Source: Gracilimonas sp. (GTDB taxonomy: Bacteria; Bacteroidota; Rhodothermia; Balneolales; Balneolaceae). From it: DNA of 64,000 nucleotides. Both the position numbers and the translations under genes were made by a program. Below the pieces are notes generated by a model that saw only the letters and a list, made by a program, of their open reading frames with translations, did no database searches and was not told the DNA's origin. The stretch covers positions 1 to 64,000 of the forward strand of contig JAKURD010000018.1 in the NCBI GenBank assembly GCA_022450045.1. The letters run 5' to 3'. Below are positions 36,397 to 46,367 of the stretch, piece after piece; within the stretch, counting starts at the first letter, position 1; every line of letters begins with the position of its first letter.

Positions 36397-37056
36397 ATGA
36401 AAACGGTACAAATGAATAGAATAAATAAGTCCCTTTCAGCCGCTCATAATGATGTAAGGATCGCGCATATCCTCAACAAGTATAGGGAAAAGGTGTTGAT
36501 CACTACTTCATTCGGCACCACTTCTGCATTACTGATACATATGATCAGCCGCATACGTCCTAATCATCCAATTCATTTTATCAATACCGGGTATCTTTTT
36601 CCCGAAACACTAAAGTATAAAGATCAGCTTATTGAGAGATATGGTATCAATGTGATCGATCACACCCCTGATGAGGAAAAGCATTGCCTCTCAAAAGAAA
36701 AGAAACTTTGGAATTCCAATCCAGATCTATGCTGCCATTACAATAAAGTTAAGCCCCTGGAAAAAGTTAAAGCCGGACATAAAGTGTGGATCTCAGGATT
36801 GATCGGCTATCAGAACAGTTACCGCAGCGGACTGGAAATATTGCAGGAAAAGGATGATCTCTACCGGTTCTTTCCACTTATAGACTGGACGGCGGAAATG
36901 GTGGATGAGTATTTTGAGAGTTTTGGGATTCCCCGGCATCCCCTTGAACGATTTGGCTACGATTCAATCGGCTGTATACATTGTACGGAAAAGGGAACCG
37001 GCAGGGACGGTCGCTGGAGTGATTCAGATAAAACCGAATGTGGCTTACATTTATAA
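36397..37056 (+). CDS. cysH: Adenylylsulfate/PAPS reductase (CysH family) with iron-sulfur cysteines
   Basis: This 219-residue protein has the PP-loop-type TTSFGTTSALL, the cysteine pairs C112-C113 (DLCCHYNK) and C193/C196 (CIHC) that bind a [4Fe-4S] cluster, and the C-terminal catalytic C215 in KTECGLHL. The cluster cysteines point to APS rather than PAPS as substrate. It reduces activated sulfate to sulfite. No sulfate adenylyltransferase or sulfite reductase genes are adjacent. The ATG at 36397 is used; 36412 is also possible. Confidence 0.92.
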   Translation: MKTVQMNRINKSLSAAHNDVRIAHILNKYREKVLITTSFGTTSALLIHMISRIRPNHPIHFINTGYLFPETLKYKDQLIERYGINVIDHTPDEEKHCLSKEKKLWNSNPDLCCHYNKVKPLEKVKAGHKVWISGLIGYQNSYRSGLEILQEKDDLYRFFPLIDWTAEMVDEYFESFGIPRHPLERFGYDSIGCIHCTEKGTGRDGRWSDSDKTECGLHL

Positions 37057-37398
37057 TTAAAGCTTAAAAGGCTGCTTAGAATTATCTTCCAGCCAATCTA
37101 AGTATTCCTCGTTGCCTTCATTTTCAGCCAGTGTAATAGAAATAACGCACGGGCATTCATAACTGTGCATCTCCATCACACGTCGGGTTACTTTTTTCAC
37201 CCTGGAGTAATGTGTTTTAATAAGAAGAACACATTCTTTGTCTTCCCGGATCTCCCCTTCCCATTTATAGATAGATTCCATTCCGTCAATAATATTTGCA
37301 CATGCGGCAAGGTTCTGTTTCACCAGGGCCCTGCCTATTTTTTGAGCTTCTTTTTTATTGGAAGTAGTGACGTAAAGGAGGCGTAGGTTTTTATACAT
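37057..37398 (-). CDS. cutA: Divalent-cation tolerance protein CutA
   Basis: This 113-residue protein has the CutA1 signature LAACANII, the core YKWEGEI, the HSYECPCVI segment and a length normal for the trimeric ferredoxin-like family. The physiological role is debated (copper tolerance or signalling-like binding). It converges with cysH with no gap and ends just before the tRNA-Leu region. Confidence 0.93.
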   Translation of the reverse strand: MYKNLRLLYVTTSNKKEAQKIGRALVKQNLAACANIIDGMESIYKWEGEIREDKECVLLIKTHYSRVKKVTRRVMEMHSYECPCVISITLAENEGNEEYLDWLEDNSKQPFKL

Positions 37399-37553
37399 AG
37401 TGCTTTAAAATTCTACATTTCGAAGTCCAATATCCACTTGTTTTTGGAACTTACTCCAGTTCGAAGTATTAAGATCTTCTGTAGCTGTACTTTCTACGTC
37501 AATTTGTTTGAATTCAGATATATAAACCCTTATCTTTGCAAGCTCTGAATTTT

Positions 37554-37637
37554 GCGAGAGTGGCGGAATTGGTAGACGCGCTAGATTTAGGATCTAGTAT
37601 CTTAACCGATGTGGGGGTTCGAGTCCCCCCTCTCGTA
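37554..37637 (+). tRNA. tRNA-Leu (TAG)
   Basis: This 84-nt class II tRNA has acceptor GCGAGAG paired with CTCTCGT, D arm with GGAATTGGTAGAC, anticodon stem CTAGA/TCTAG with loop TTTAGGA (anticodon TAG), a long variable arm, and T arm with GGTTCGAGTCC. CCA is not encoded. Confidence 0.95.
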
Positions 37638-37704
37638 CTTCCTTCCTAATAAAAATTGAAATCCTGTTCATTTATTGAATTCACATAATTAAAGCGGAGA
37701 ACAC

Positions 37705-38982
37705 GTGGACATTTCTGTAGAAGAGCTCACATCTGTAGATAAAGAAGTTACCTTAAAGGCTAAAAGAGAAGATCTTCAAGAGGACTTCGACAAGGCTTAC
37801 AAAAAATATAAAAGCCAAATTCAGCTTCCCGGATTTCGTCCCGGCAAAGTTCCCATGGGACTTGTGAAAAAGCGTTTTGGAAAAGAAATCGAACAAGAAG
37901 AGATCAGCAATATTGTTCAAAAGGTATTTGAGAAAGAAGTAGTACCTGAATACGAGCCGGTTGGCGAAACTGAAATGCTGGATTTCAACTGGGAAAATGA
38001 TGAGCTGGAAGTAAAGTTCAAGATTGGGTCTAAGCCTGAAGTTGAAATTTCAGACCTCTCCAAGATCAAGGTGAATAAAATGGTTCACGATGTTACCGAC
38101 GAAGAGGTTGAGGAAGAAGTAGAGCGCACCCTTGAGCGCGAAGGAAACTGGGAAGTTGTTGACGAACCTGTTTCAAAAGAAACACAGGTGATTGTGGATG
38201 TTGTTTCTAAAAATCACGGTGATGAAGATACGGACCAAAAGATTGATCTTCGCAAGGACGATGCTGAAGATTTTTTAAAGGTTCTTAAAGGTAAAAAAGC
38301 CGGCGATGTAGCTGAAATGACCATTCCTCATGGTGATCATGAAGATGAGCTGGAGATCACTATTAAAAAAGTTCAAAAACTCCATAAGGCTGAACTGAAT
38401 GAAGAAGTTATCAAATCACAAAGTAACGGAGAGGCTTCCAACGAAGACGAGTTCAAGAGTTATATCAAAAGCCGCATGCAGGAATATTATGACCAAACGG
38501 CTGAAGATCTTTTCAAGAATGACGTCGCCGATGCCCTTGTTGAAGCACACGATTTCGAAGTCCCCGAAACATTTGTGGCACAGATACAGGGGTCTTATGT
38601 TGACCAATTGAAACAAAAGCAGGGCGGCGAACTTCCAGAAGGCTTTGATGCCGAACAGTATAAGGCCGGTATGAAGGAACGTGCTGTGCGTGAAGCCAAG
38701 TGGTCTTTCATCAGTCAAAAACTGCAGGAAACATTTGAAGATATCGAAATAAAACCCGAAGATATCGATGAGCATTTAGCCGGACAGGCTGCACAATATG
38801 GGATGCCAACAGACCAGTTGAAGCAGTATTATGCTCAGCAGCCGGAGATGCTTGAGCAATTAAGAAGCAGCATTCGCGAAAACAAAGTATTTGATATTTT
38901 GCAAGATAAAGTAGCCATTAACGAAATGGACAAAAATAAGTATCGCGAATTGCAGGAAAAGAAAGACAAAAAGAATAAATAA
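37705..38982 (+). CDS. tig: Trigger factor
   Basis: This 425-residue ribosome-associated chaperone has the ribosome-binding signature GFRPGKVP (about 45-52), a middle FKBP-like segment (about 150-235) and a helical C-terminal substrate cradle (SurA-like). It begins with GTG. It is followed by clpP and clpX in the widespread tig-clpP-clpX order, linking folding and proteolysis. Confidence 0.93.
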   Translation: MDISVEELTSVDKEVTLKAKREDLQEDFDKAYKKYKSQIQLPGFRPGKVPMGLVKKRFGKEIEQEEISNIVQKVFEKEVVPEYEPVGETEMLDFNWENDELEVKFKIGSKPEVEISDLSKIKVNKMVHDVTDEEVEEEVERTLEREGNWEVVDEPVSKETQVIVDVVSKNHGDEDTDQKIDLRKDDAEDFLKVLKGKKAGDVAEMTIPHGDHEDELEITIKKVQKLHKAELNEEVIKSQSNGEASNEDEFKSYIKSRMQEYYDQTAEDLFKNDVADALVEAHDFEVPETFVAQIQGSYVDQLKQKQGGELPEGFDAEQYKAGMKERAVREAKWSFISQKLQETFEDIEIKPEDIDEHLAGQAAQYGMPTDQLKQYYAQQPEMLEQLRSSIRENKVFDILQDKVAINEMDKNKYRELQEKKDKKNK

Positions 38983-39000
38983 CCGATTACCCAGAATATC

Positions 39001-39654
39001 ATGATTACTAAGCAACCTCTTTTTGAAAACCCGAATTTAGACTCCGTTCAACCCATTCAAAACAATCTGGTTCCTATGGTTGTGGAAACAACCAGCCGGG
39101 GAGAGCGCGCTTATGACATCTATTCCCGTCTCCTTAAAGATCGGATCATAATACTTGGTTCTGCCGTTAATGATGCGGTTGCAAGTTCTATTATGGCTCA
39201 GCTTCTCTTCCTGGAGTCGGAAGACCCTGAAAAAGATATTCAGTTTTATATCAACAGTCCGGGGGGTGTGGTTTCTGCCGGCTTAGCGATCTACGATACC
39301 ATTCAGCATATCAAATGTGATGTAGCCACCACCTGTATGGGAATGGCTGCCAGCATGGGAGCGGTACTCTTGACCGCCGGAACCAAAGGCAAGAGAAGCT
39401 GTCTTCCCCACTCACGCGTTATGATTCACCAGCCTCTTGGGGGAACTCAGGGCCAGGCAAGCGATATTGAGATCGAGGCGCGTGAGATCATCCGCGTTAA
39501 GAAAGAATTAAGTCAGATCCTGTCTGATCACTCGGGTAATTCTGTTGAACAGATCATGGAAGATTCCGATCGTAACAAATGGCTTACCGCTGATGAAGCA
39601 AAAGACTACGGCTTGGTCGATAATGTGATCGTTAAAAGCAAAGATTCAAAATAA
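39001..39654 (+). CDS. clpP: ATP-dependent Clp protease proteolytic subunit
   Basis: This 217-residue serine peptidase has nucleophile S118 (GMAASMGA) and H143 (VMIHQPLGG), with the handle motif INSPGG. The length allows a short N-terminal propeptide. It forms the tetradecameric chamber fed by ClpX, encoded 28 bp downstream. It is 18 bp after tig. Confidence 0.96.
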   Translation: MITKQPLFENPNLDSVQPIQNNLVPMVVETTSRGERAYDIYSRLLKDRIIILGSAVNDAVASSIMAQLLFLESEDPEKDIQFYINSPGGVVSAGLAIYDTIQHIKCDVATTCMGMAASMGAVLLTAGTKGKRSCLPHSRVMIHQPLGGTQGQASDIEIEAREIIRVKKELSQILSDHSGNSVEQIMEDSDRNKWLTADEAKDYGLVDNVIVKSKDSK

Positions 39655-39682
39655 CCGGTATTTTCATTAAATTAAGCTTGTT

Positions 39683-40936
39683 ATGAGCGATAAAGAGAAA
39701 AACAGCGATATAGTACACTGTTCATTTTGCAGTCGCTCCAGCCTGGAAGTGAACAGTATGGTAGCCGGTCCCGGAGTTTATATTTGTGATCGATGTGTAG
39801 AAGACGCATCCAGCATCATTGAAAGCGACCTGGCCTCACTGGCCCGCCGCCGCGAGAAAAGCTTCAAGCCGATGCTTAAGCCTGTCGAGATCAAGAATAA
39901 ACTCGATGATTATGTGATCGGGCAAGAACTGGCTAAAAAGACCTTATCAGTAGCCGTATATAATCACTATAAACGTATTTCTGCTGAAACTGCCGAGATC
40001 GACGATACTCAGATCGAGAAGTCAAACATTATGTTACTCGGTCCAACAGGTAGCGGTAAAACCCTCTTAGCTCGTACACTTGCCAGGGTTATTGATGTGC
40101 CGTTCACCATTGCTGACGCCACTGTGCTTACGGAGGCCGGTTATGTAGGGGAAGACGTAGAGAGCATTCTGAGCAACCTTTTGCAAGCCGCAGATTACGA
40201 TGTGGAACGCGCCAAGCGCGGCATCGTATATATTGACGAGGTGGACAAAGTTGCCCGCAAGAGTGACAACCCTTCCATTACCCGCGATGTAAGTGGAGAA
40301 GGTGTTCAGCAGGCGCTCCTGAAGATCTTAGAGGGAACTGTGGCTAACATTCCGCCCAAAGGAGGGAGAAAACATCCCGAACAAAGTTTTATACAGCTGG
40401 ATACTTCCAATATCTTATTTATTTGTGGCGGGGCTTTTTCAGGATTAGAGCAAATCATTTCTCGCCGACTATCTACAAGCGTTATGGGTTTCCATACTAA
40501 AGAACAGGTTAAATTTGATAAAGAAGATCCCGAAATTTTCACTCATGTTGAGCCGGAAGATCTCCAGCATTTTGGATTGATCCCGGAATTGATCGGGCGT
40601 TTGCCTGTCATTGCAGGGCTGCATGAGCTTTCTGATAATGCCATGCTCGATATCCTGACTGCTCCGAAAAATGCCCTTGTTAAACAATACACTAAGTTGT
40701 TTAATATGGAAGACGTTGAGCTTGAAATTGAGGAAGAAGCTTTAAAAGCTATTGTTCAACGTGCAAAAGCCCGAAAAACCGGAGCTCGTGGATTACGGTC
40801 CATCATGGAAGCCGCTATGCTTGATATTATGTTCACACTGCCTTCCATGAAGAATATTGCCCGATGTGTGATAACCAAAGAGACCATCGAAAAACAGGCA
40901 CCCCCTGTTTACGAAAAACAAAAAGCGTCTGCTTAA
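39683..40936 (+). CDS. clpX: ATP-dependent Clp protease ATPase subunit ClpX
   Basis: This 417-residue AAA+ unfoldase has an N-terminal C4 zinc-binding domain (CSFC ... CDRC, about 12-40), Walker A GPTGSGKT, Walker B VYIDEVDK, the pore loop GYVGED and the IGF-type ClpP-contact region. It unfolds tagged substrates for ClpP. It is the last gene of the tig-clpP-clpX group, with a terminator just after. Confidence 0.96.
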   Translation: MSDKEKNSDIVHCSFCSRSSLEVNSMVAGPGVYICDRCVEDASSIIESDLASLARRREKSFKPMLKPVEIKNKLDDYVIGQELAKKTLSVAVYNHYKRISAETAEIDDTQIEKSNIMLLGPTGSGKTLLARTLARVIDVPFTIADATVLTEAGYVGEDVESILSNLLQAADYDVERAKRGIVYIDEVDKVARKSDNPSITRDVSGEGVQQALLKILEGTVANIPPKGGRKHPEQSFIQLDTSNILFICGGAFSGLEQIISRRLSTSVMGFHTKEQVKFDKEDPEIFTHVEPEDLQHFGLIPELIGRLPVIAGLHELSDNAMLDILTAPKNALVKQYTKLFNMEDVELEIEEEALKAIVQRAKARKTGARGLRSIMEAAMLDIMFTLPSMKNIARCVITKETIEKQAPPVYEKQKASA

Positions 40937-40943
40937 AAATTTT

Positions 40944-40979
40944 GCCTCCTTTTATGTTCCTTCATTAAGGAGGCTTTTT
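40944..40979 (+). terminator. Rho-independent terminator after clpX
   Basis: An 8-bp perfect stem (GCCTCCTT / AAGGAGGC) is followed by five T, 7 bp after the clpX stop codon. Confidence 0.85.
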
Positions 40980-41026
40980 CATATCTCTTCCTTTTTATTT
41001 TTGACTAAAAGGATTACCCTCTGCAT

Positions 41027-42337
41027 ATGAAACTTTTTGTCCCCTCAAACAAGGTCAAACTCATTCTTGTATTCCTGCTCATTTTCCTGGGAATTGGGTC
41101 CGTGGTCTATAATCAATATCTGGTCTCAAAAATACTGGAGCAGGAACGGGCAAGCGTAGAGCTGTGGACCAAAGGCATTGAGTTCAACAGCCAACCGGTA
41201 AATGAACAAGCAACCACTATGTTGCTTAAAGCTATAGACATTCTTCAAAATATAGAGGAAGTTCCAGATAGTGTCATTACACTGATTGAGGAAGCCGATG
41301 CCGCCCGAAGTTCTAATGATTTTGTAACTAAAGAAATTATTCTACGGGATCGCTTCCGCATTCCCACCATTCTGATAGATTCAAGTGATGTAATACTGGC
41401 CTCCCGAAATATAGATTCTCTCCGGCTCGCCACACCCAATAACCGGAATGAACTCGTTCGGGAGCTTAAGAGCCTAAATACTCCCATTAACTTTGTGTAT
41501 GGTGATGAAAAGCGACAGATCACTCAATTTGTGTACTATGGGGAGAGCCCTACGGTGCAAATGCTGCGATATTTTCCCTACATACAGATCCTTTTATTAG
41601 GATTGCTTCTCGGTATCGGTTATACCACCTATCGAAGTATCACCCGTTCAGAACAATCCAATTTATGGGTTGGGATGGCTAAAGAAGCGGCACATCAACT
41701 GGGTACTCCTATATCCAGTCTTTATGGTTGGCTGCAGCTTTTAAAAGATGAATATCGGTATGAGGAAACAGCAGTTAACATTGCAAATGAGATCGAAAAA
41801 GACATTCAACGCTTACGTGGAGTTGCAGAACGATTTGGCAAGATCGGCTCTGAGCCTGAACTTAGAAAAATGGAGATCGGGCCCATACTCGAACAGGTTG
41901 TTATTTATATGGAACGGAGGCTTCCCCGTTTAGGAAAAGCCATTGAAGTACGTAAAAATTTACAGGCCAGGGCTTTGGTTCGTGCTAATCCAGAACTGTT
42001 GCAATGGGCGATAGAGAATTTAGTTAAAAACGCTATGGACTCCCTCCGGGGGAAGGAAGAAACAGCCTATATCTCCGTTATCTCAAAAGTGCAGGAAGGG
42101 GAAGTGATCATAGATATCGAAGATTCTGGGAGCGGTATCGACATCAAAAACGTAAAAAATATTTTCAAACCCGGCTTCAGTACTAAGAAAAGAGGGTGGG
42201 GATTAGGACTAAGCCTGACTAAGCGCATTATCGAAGAATATCATAAAGGCAGTATATTTGTGTTGCGCTCTGAATTAAACGAAGGAACTACAATGAGGAT
42301 CACTTTAAGAGTTCAGAAAAAGGAAGAGGAAGTGTAG
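41027..42337 (+). CDS. Membrane sensor histidine kinase
   Basis: This 436-residue kinase has two membrane helices (about 10-29 and 183-202) bracketing a periplasmic sensor domain. An HisKA-type phospho-acceptor H223 (KEAAHQLGTPISSL) and a GHKL ATPase domain follow (N box ENLVKNAMDSL, G1 DSGSGI, G2 GWGLGLSL). The signal is unknown. No response regulator is adjacent; the convergent neighbour is an ECF sigma factor with an 11-bp gap. Confidence 0.9.
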   Translation: MKLFVPSNKVKLILVFLLIFLGIGSVVYNQYLVSKILEQERASVELWTKGIEFNSQPVNEQATTMLLKAIDILQNIEEVPDSVITLIEEADAARSSNDFVTKEIILRDRFRIPTILIDSSDVILASRNIDSLRLATPNNRNELVRELKSLNTPINFVYGDEKRQITQFVYYGESPTVQMLRYFPYIQILLLGLLLGIGYTTYRSITRSEQSNLWVGMAKEAAHQLGTPISSLYGWLQLLKDEYRYEETAVNIANEIEKDIQRLRGVAERFGKIGSEPELRKMEIGPILEQVVIYMERRLPRLGKAIEVRKNLQARALVRANPELLQWAIENLVKNAMDSLRGKEETAYISVISKVQEGEVIIDIEDSGSGIDIKNVKNIFKPGFSTKKRGWGLGLSLTKRIIEEYHKGSIFVLRSELNEGTTMRITLRVQKKEEEV

Positions 42338-42348
42338 CCAGTGGTAGA

Positions 42349-42924
42349 TCAGTCTCCGGTATAGCCTCGCGTTTTTGCATATTCCAGCAATTCTGTCTTC
42401 AATAAATTTCGGCCACGATGCAATCGTGAACGGATTGTCCCGATTGGTACGTCCAGCATATTGGCTATTTCTTCGTACGTATATCCATCCACATCACATA
42501 AAAGAACGACTGTTCTGAAATCTTCAGGAAGCCGTTTTAAAGCCATAGAAAGATCGTCATCCATCATTTCACGAAACATCAGGTTTTCAAGATCTGATGT
42601 TTCTGTGCGCTCTGCACGAATGGATTCGTAATAGGAAGAAACCTCATCATAATCTACCTGAGATGGCTTTTTAGAGGTTTTTCTATAATTGTTGATGAAC
42701 GAGTTTTTTAGAATCCGGAACATCCATGCCTTGGCATTGGTGCCTTTTTCGTAGCTGCTAAAAAATCGATATGCTTTTACAATAGTATCCTGTACAAGAT
42801 CTTCTGCATCATTTGGATCGGTTGTCAGCCTAAGTGCAAAATTATATAACGCATCCATATGAGGTATGATCTCTTCGTCAAAATCCTTCTGTTTTTTTTG
42901 TTCATCTCTCGTTAACTGAGACAT
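42349..42924 (-). CDS. ECF-type RNA polymerase sigma factor
   Basis: This 191-residue sigma factor has region 2 (about 20-85, core-binding DAEDLVQDTIVKAYRF) and region 4 (about 130-180, HTH YEEIANMLDVPIGTIRSRL). The QxDxDD-like linker variation cannot be judged. No anti-sigma gene follows it, which is unusual for ECF factors and means its control is unclear. It stands alone with its own promoter region upstream (about 135 bp). Confidence 0.9.
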   Translation of the reverse strand: MSQLTRDEQKKQKDFDEEIIPHMDALYNFALRLTTDPNDAEDLVQDTIVKAYRFFSSYEKGTNAKAWMFRILKNSFINNYRKTSKKPSQVDYDEVSSYYESIRAERTETSDLENLMFREMMDDDLSMALKRLPEDFRTVVLLCDVDGYTYEEIANMLDVPIGTIRSRLHRGRNLLKTELLEYAKTRGYTGD

Positions 42925-43060
42925 TCATCCATCCCTAATTTCTTAATATCAGTAAGCGTTAACTGCTTCTTTATTTAATAATTTTAACCTGTTTAATGCT
43001 AACTAAATAATGCTTTAATATTAAATAGATTCTATTGATCGCTTTGTTAATAAATTACTT

Positions 43061-43786
43061 TTACGATAAAAACGCGATTACCATAATGTCATAGATGGCG
43101 TGAGTCCAAGCGGCCACACCAAAACCTCTCCAAACATATATCCCATTGAGAATCAAACCAAATAAAAAACGGTAAAGAAAGGAACCCATTGTAAAAGCAT
43201 CACCCATTGAGCCAACATAATGCACCGCAGAGAATAATAAAGCCGAAAGGACGACCGCTGCGGTGACACCAGCCCATTTTTTTCCTAAAAATTTTGTAAA
43301 AAGCAGGATAAATAAAGTAACGAGAATGACTCTGAAGAATAGCTCCTCATACAAACCGGCCCCCAATGAAAGTGCCAGCTTTTGGGTGATAGTCAAGCTG
43401 TTGATAGGATCTGTAGCGGCCATATTTACTACAAGTGACACCAAAGACTGGCTAATAAAAGCCACTACAATAGCATAAACGGTAGCCTCCAGGATAAGAA
43501 TTGGGAAATAGGAAAAATTCAGGGTTTTTAACCGCTCTCTCTCCTTATAGATAATAAAAAGTCCGATCACCGCCACCAATAACAATGAAAATGAAACGGC
43601 ATTCACCCCAAGATAAGTGAACAATGTTTTAATCCATACATCCACGCTTATACGAACAATGGCTTCTCCCGAGGGCTGGGAGATCACGATCAATAACTCA
43701 TACAGTAAGAAAAGCGGAAGGCTTACAAGAAAGCTGTAAAGTAGGTTATTTGTATTCTCAAAATATGTTTTAGCAGGATTAGCCAT
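43061..43786 (-). CDS. CPBP-family intramembrane metalloprotease
   Basis: This 241-residue membrane protein has about six helices. The CAAX-protease/bacteriocin-processing motif is complete: E147-E148-x3-R152 (YEELFFR), a FSAVHY histidine, and a later THAIYD histidine. Role in this organism is unknown. It is the last gene of the aroC-TPR-RlpA-CPBP operon and overlaps the preceding gene by 8 bp. Confidence 0.88.
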   Translation of the reverse strand: MANPAKTYFENTNNLLYSFLVSLPLFLLYELLIVISQPSGEAIVRISVDVWIKTLFTYLGVNAVSFSLLLVAVIGLFIIYKERERLKTLNFSYFPILILEATVYAIVVAFISQSLVSLVVNMAATDPINSLTITQKLALSLGAGLYEELFFRVILVTLFILLFTKFLGKKWAGVTAAVVLSALLFSAVHYVGSMGDAFTMGSFLYRFLFGLILNGIYVWRGFGVAAWTHAIYDIMVIAFLS

Positions 43787-44759
43787 CTACTTCCGTATAT
43801 ATAGTTACAGCCGGTTGACTGGCTTCATTCAAACGAAGTGTACTATATGCTTTTCGAGAAAGTTTCAGCCCGGAACCGGTTATCCGATCATTGACTCGAA
43901 TATACACTCCTGTTCCTGTTTGCACGTTTTCGACAAAAATGATACTCCCCAAACTTATATTGGAATGAGCTGCTGTTAAGGCTTCAGGATCGTATAATTC
44001 GCCATTTGTAGTCGTTTCTCCAAATTCAGAATCACTATAAGAAAATACCTGAACTTCGCCAAGATCTTGCAAGTCCGCCTTCTGTAAATATGGATTCTCA
44101 TAATTTCGTGAGGGAGGAAGTAATATCGTTACCTGCCGGCCGGCCTGTAACCGGCTCATATCCAATTCCGGGTTTAACATCCGGAATTCATTCTCAGTCA
44201 TTTTAAAGCGAGATGTTATGTCCTCTAAATTCTCCCCGCTTTTAATTTCATAAACAGAAAAAACACCTTGCGGAGTGGACTTCTCAGAGAATTCTACTAC
44301 TGATGGGGGAACTTCAGGCTGTTTTTTAACCGCTAACCGCTGGCCAATCCGTAAATTATTATCTGTGAGATTATTCAGGTCTTTCAATTCCTGAACGGTC
44401 ATATTGTGTTCGCCGGCAATTTTGTAGAGAGAATCTCCACTTTTCACAATATAGGACACATTTTCTGATCCGGTAGAGCGATTGACCAAAGGCTCTGATT
44501 CTCCCTCGGTTAACTCTTGGGTTTGCTCATTCTGAAAATAGTAGATCAGTTCTTGCCCTAATTCTATTTGATTTCCTTCAAGATTATTCCACTGTTGTAA
44601 CTCAGCAATACTTACATTTAACTGCCTGGAGATGCCGTATAAAGTATCTCCTTGCTTCACTTCATAGGTTGCTCTGTCTTGTGCTAAGCCTTCAACTGCT
44701 GTCAAAAAAAATACTAAAAGCAGTGTGCATGCGATTTTTAAGTATAAGCTAAACTTCAT
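43779..44759 (-). CDS. RlpA-like protein with three LysM domains
   Basis: The 326-residue protein starts with a signal peptide (from ATG 44759, MKFSLYLKIA) and carries three LysM peptidoglycan-binding repeats (YEVKQGDTLYGIS, YIVKSGDSLYKIA, YEIKSGENLEDIT). A C-terminal RlpA-like double-psi beta-barrel follows. The barrel keeps the TAAH histidine and NDR aspartate that correspond to RlpA catalytic positions, so lytic transglycosylase activity on peptidoglycan is plausible. RlpA proteins act at septa. It sits between a TPR gene and a CPBP protease gene. Confidence 0.82.
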   Translation of the reverse strand: MKFSLYLKIACTLLLVFFLTAVEGLAQDRATYEVKQGDTLYGISRQLNVSIAELQQWNNLEGNQIELGQELIYYFQNEQTQELTEGESEPLVNRSTGSENVSYIVKSGDSLYKIAGEHNMTVQELKDLNNLTDNNLRIGQRLAVKKQPEVPPSVVEFSEKSTPQGVFSVYEIKSGENLEDITSRFKMTENEFRMLNPELDMSRLQAGRQVTILLPPSRNYENPYLQKADLQDLGEVQVFSYSDSEFGETTTNGELYDPEALTAAHSNISLGSIIFVENVQTGTGVYIRVNDRITGSGLKLSRKAYSTLRLNEASQPAVTIYTEVDG

Positions 44760-44760
44760 T

Positions 44761-45093
44761 CTATGATCCTTCTTCCATTTCAATTTCAAGATTCAAAAGA
44801 GCCGATGATAACTCTGATTTCGTATGCTGATCATTCTGATCTTCTGCAACTTTTATTCCCTCTTTATAAGTTTTTAACGCCTTTTTGTTCTGCTTCAATT
44901 CTGAATAAAGTTTGGCCAAATGGTAATAAACACCTACATATTCCGGATCATCATTCCTTATTGCTTCAAATAAGATCCGCGCTTTTACAGGCTGCTCTAT
45001 TTTCAACATTTCCAAAGCCAAAGTAAATTTATAAAAAGAATCCTCCGGATGCTCCTTTACCGCTTTTGCCAACGTTGAAATTCGTGAACTCAT
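44761..45093 (-). CDS. Small TPR-repeat protein
   Basis: The 110-residue protein consists of about two to three tetratricopeptide repeats (PEYVGVYYHLAKLYSELKQN, KKALKTYKEGIKVAED). It has no signal peptide and is probably a cytosolic scaffold. The start codon overlaps the aroC stop (ATGA), and the RlpA gene begins 1 bp after its stop. Confidence 0.8.
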   Translation of the reverse strand: MSSRISTLAKAVKEHPEDSFYKFTLALEMLKIEQPVKARILFEAIRNDDPEYVGVYYHLAKLYSELKQNKKALKTYKEGIKVAEDQNDQHTKSELSSALLNLEIEMEEGS

Positions 45094-46274
45094 TGTATGG
45101 CATTTTTAAAATTTGCTTCAATTTCTTGAATGGAATCACCGCCGAATTTTTCAAGGAAAGCATTTGCGATAACCGGAGCCACTACACTTTCAGCAACCAC
45201 AACCGCTCTGGGTAGAGCACAAACATCTGATCGTTCGTATCGGGTTTCCGTTTCTTCTTTGGTTTCCATATCCACAGTACTGAGTGGATTCAGCATCGTT
45301 GGGATAGGCTTCATCACTCCCCGGATAATAATCGGCATGCCGGTACTCATTCCTCCTTCAATTCCACCCATGCGATTTGTTCTTCGTTTGAAGGAATTTT
45401 CCTCATGAGTAATTTCATCGTGAACCTCATGGCCGGGAAGGTAACCTGACTCAAAACCCATTCCAATTTCAACACCTTTCATCGCTTGTGTTCCCATAAT
45501 CACCTGGGCTAACTGGCCATCCAGCTTTCTGTCCCAGTGAACATAGCTCCCCAATCCAACCGGAAGTCCGGTGATCACGATCTCGTAAATACCTCCAAGA
45601 GAAGAACCTTCCTTTCGGCGTTTTTTTATTTCTTCCCTCATTTCTCCCGAGAGGTCTTCATTCAGACATCGCACGTCAGATTCATCCGCAGCTTTATAAA
45701 TTGCTTCAGCCCCTTTTTCAGTCAATGGATCTGTGATCTCACGAACTTCATCCCAACCATTGTATCCGATGGAACCAATTCTAAGTACGTGCCCCCCGAT
45801 CTCGATCCCAAAGTGTTTCAAAAATTGCCGTGCGACTCCGCAGCAAGCAACCCTCATCGCTGTTTCACGGGCACTTGACCGCTCTATGACCGGACGGATA
45901 TCTTTGAATTTATATTTTTGCGCACCCACAAGATCGGCATGACCCGGACGTGGAAGCGTGATCTTTTCTATCCCTTCTGCTTCGGTTTTTTTGTTCATTA
46001 CGGTAGGCCAACCGGCATCATCTTTCTCAAAAGCACGATTTGGCATGTACATTGAAATTGGCCCACCCATAGTTTTTGAAAAACGAAGTCCTGAGTTGAT
46101 GGTTGCATAATCTTTTTCAAAGGCCATTCTTCCTCCACGACCGTAGCCCTGCTGACGACGAACGAGATGTACGGCAATATCTTCTTCTGTAAGGAGAAGG
46201 CCGGCAGGGACACCTTCTACAATTCCTGTTAATCCCGGTCCGTGTGATTCTCCTGCTGTAATATATCTGATCAT
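45090..46274 (-). CDS. aroC: Chorismate synthase
   Basis: This 394-residue FMN-dependent lyase has the family signatures GESHGPGLTGIVEG (residues 8-21), GRGGRM, and ARET and IEGGMSTG near the active site. It converts EPSP to chorismate, the last shikimate step. It is first in a four-gene operon whose other members are not aromatic-pathway genes. aroQ, another shikimate gene, lies at 61102. Confidence 0.96.
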   Translation of the reverse strand: MIRYITAGESHGPGLTGIVEGVPAGLLLTEEDIAVHLVRRQQGYGRGGRMAFEKDYATINSGLRFSKTMGGPISMYMPNRAFEKDDAGWPTVMNKKTEAEGIEKITLPRPGHADLVGAQKYKFKDIRPVIERSSARETAMRVACCGVARQFLKHFGIEIGGHVLRIGSIGYNGWDEVREITDPLTEKGAEAIYKAADESDVRCLNEDLSGEMREEIKKRRKEGSSLGGIYEIVITGLPVGLGSYVHWDRKLDGQLAQVIMGTQAMKGVEIGMGFESGYLPGHEVHDEITHEENSFKRRTNRMGGIEGGMSTGMPIIIRGVMKPIPTMLNPLSTVDMETKEETETRYERSDVCALPRAVVVAESVVAPVIANAFLEKFGGDSIQEIEANFKNAIQ

Positions 46275-46367
46275 ATGATGATCGCTCTGCTTTTTAAATT
46301 TTAATGCGTTTTAGTCACCTGTTAAGTTAATCAAAGCAGCGCTATTTTGATGCTTAATCTGGTTATT

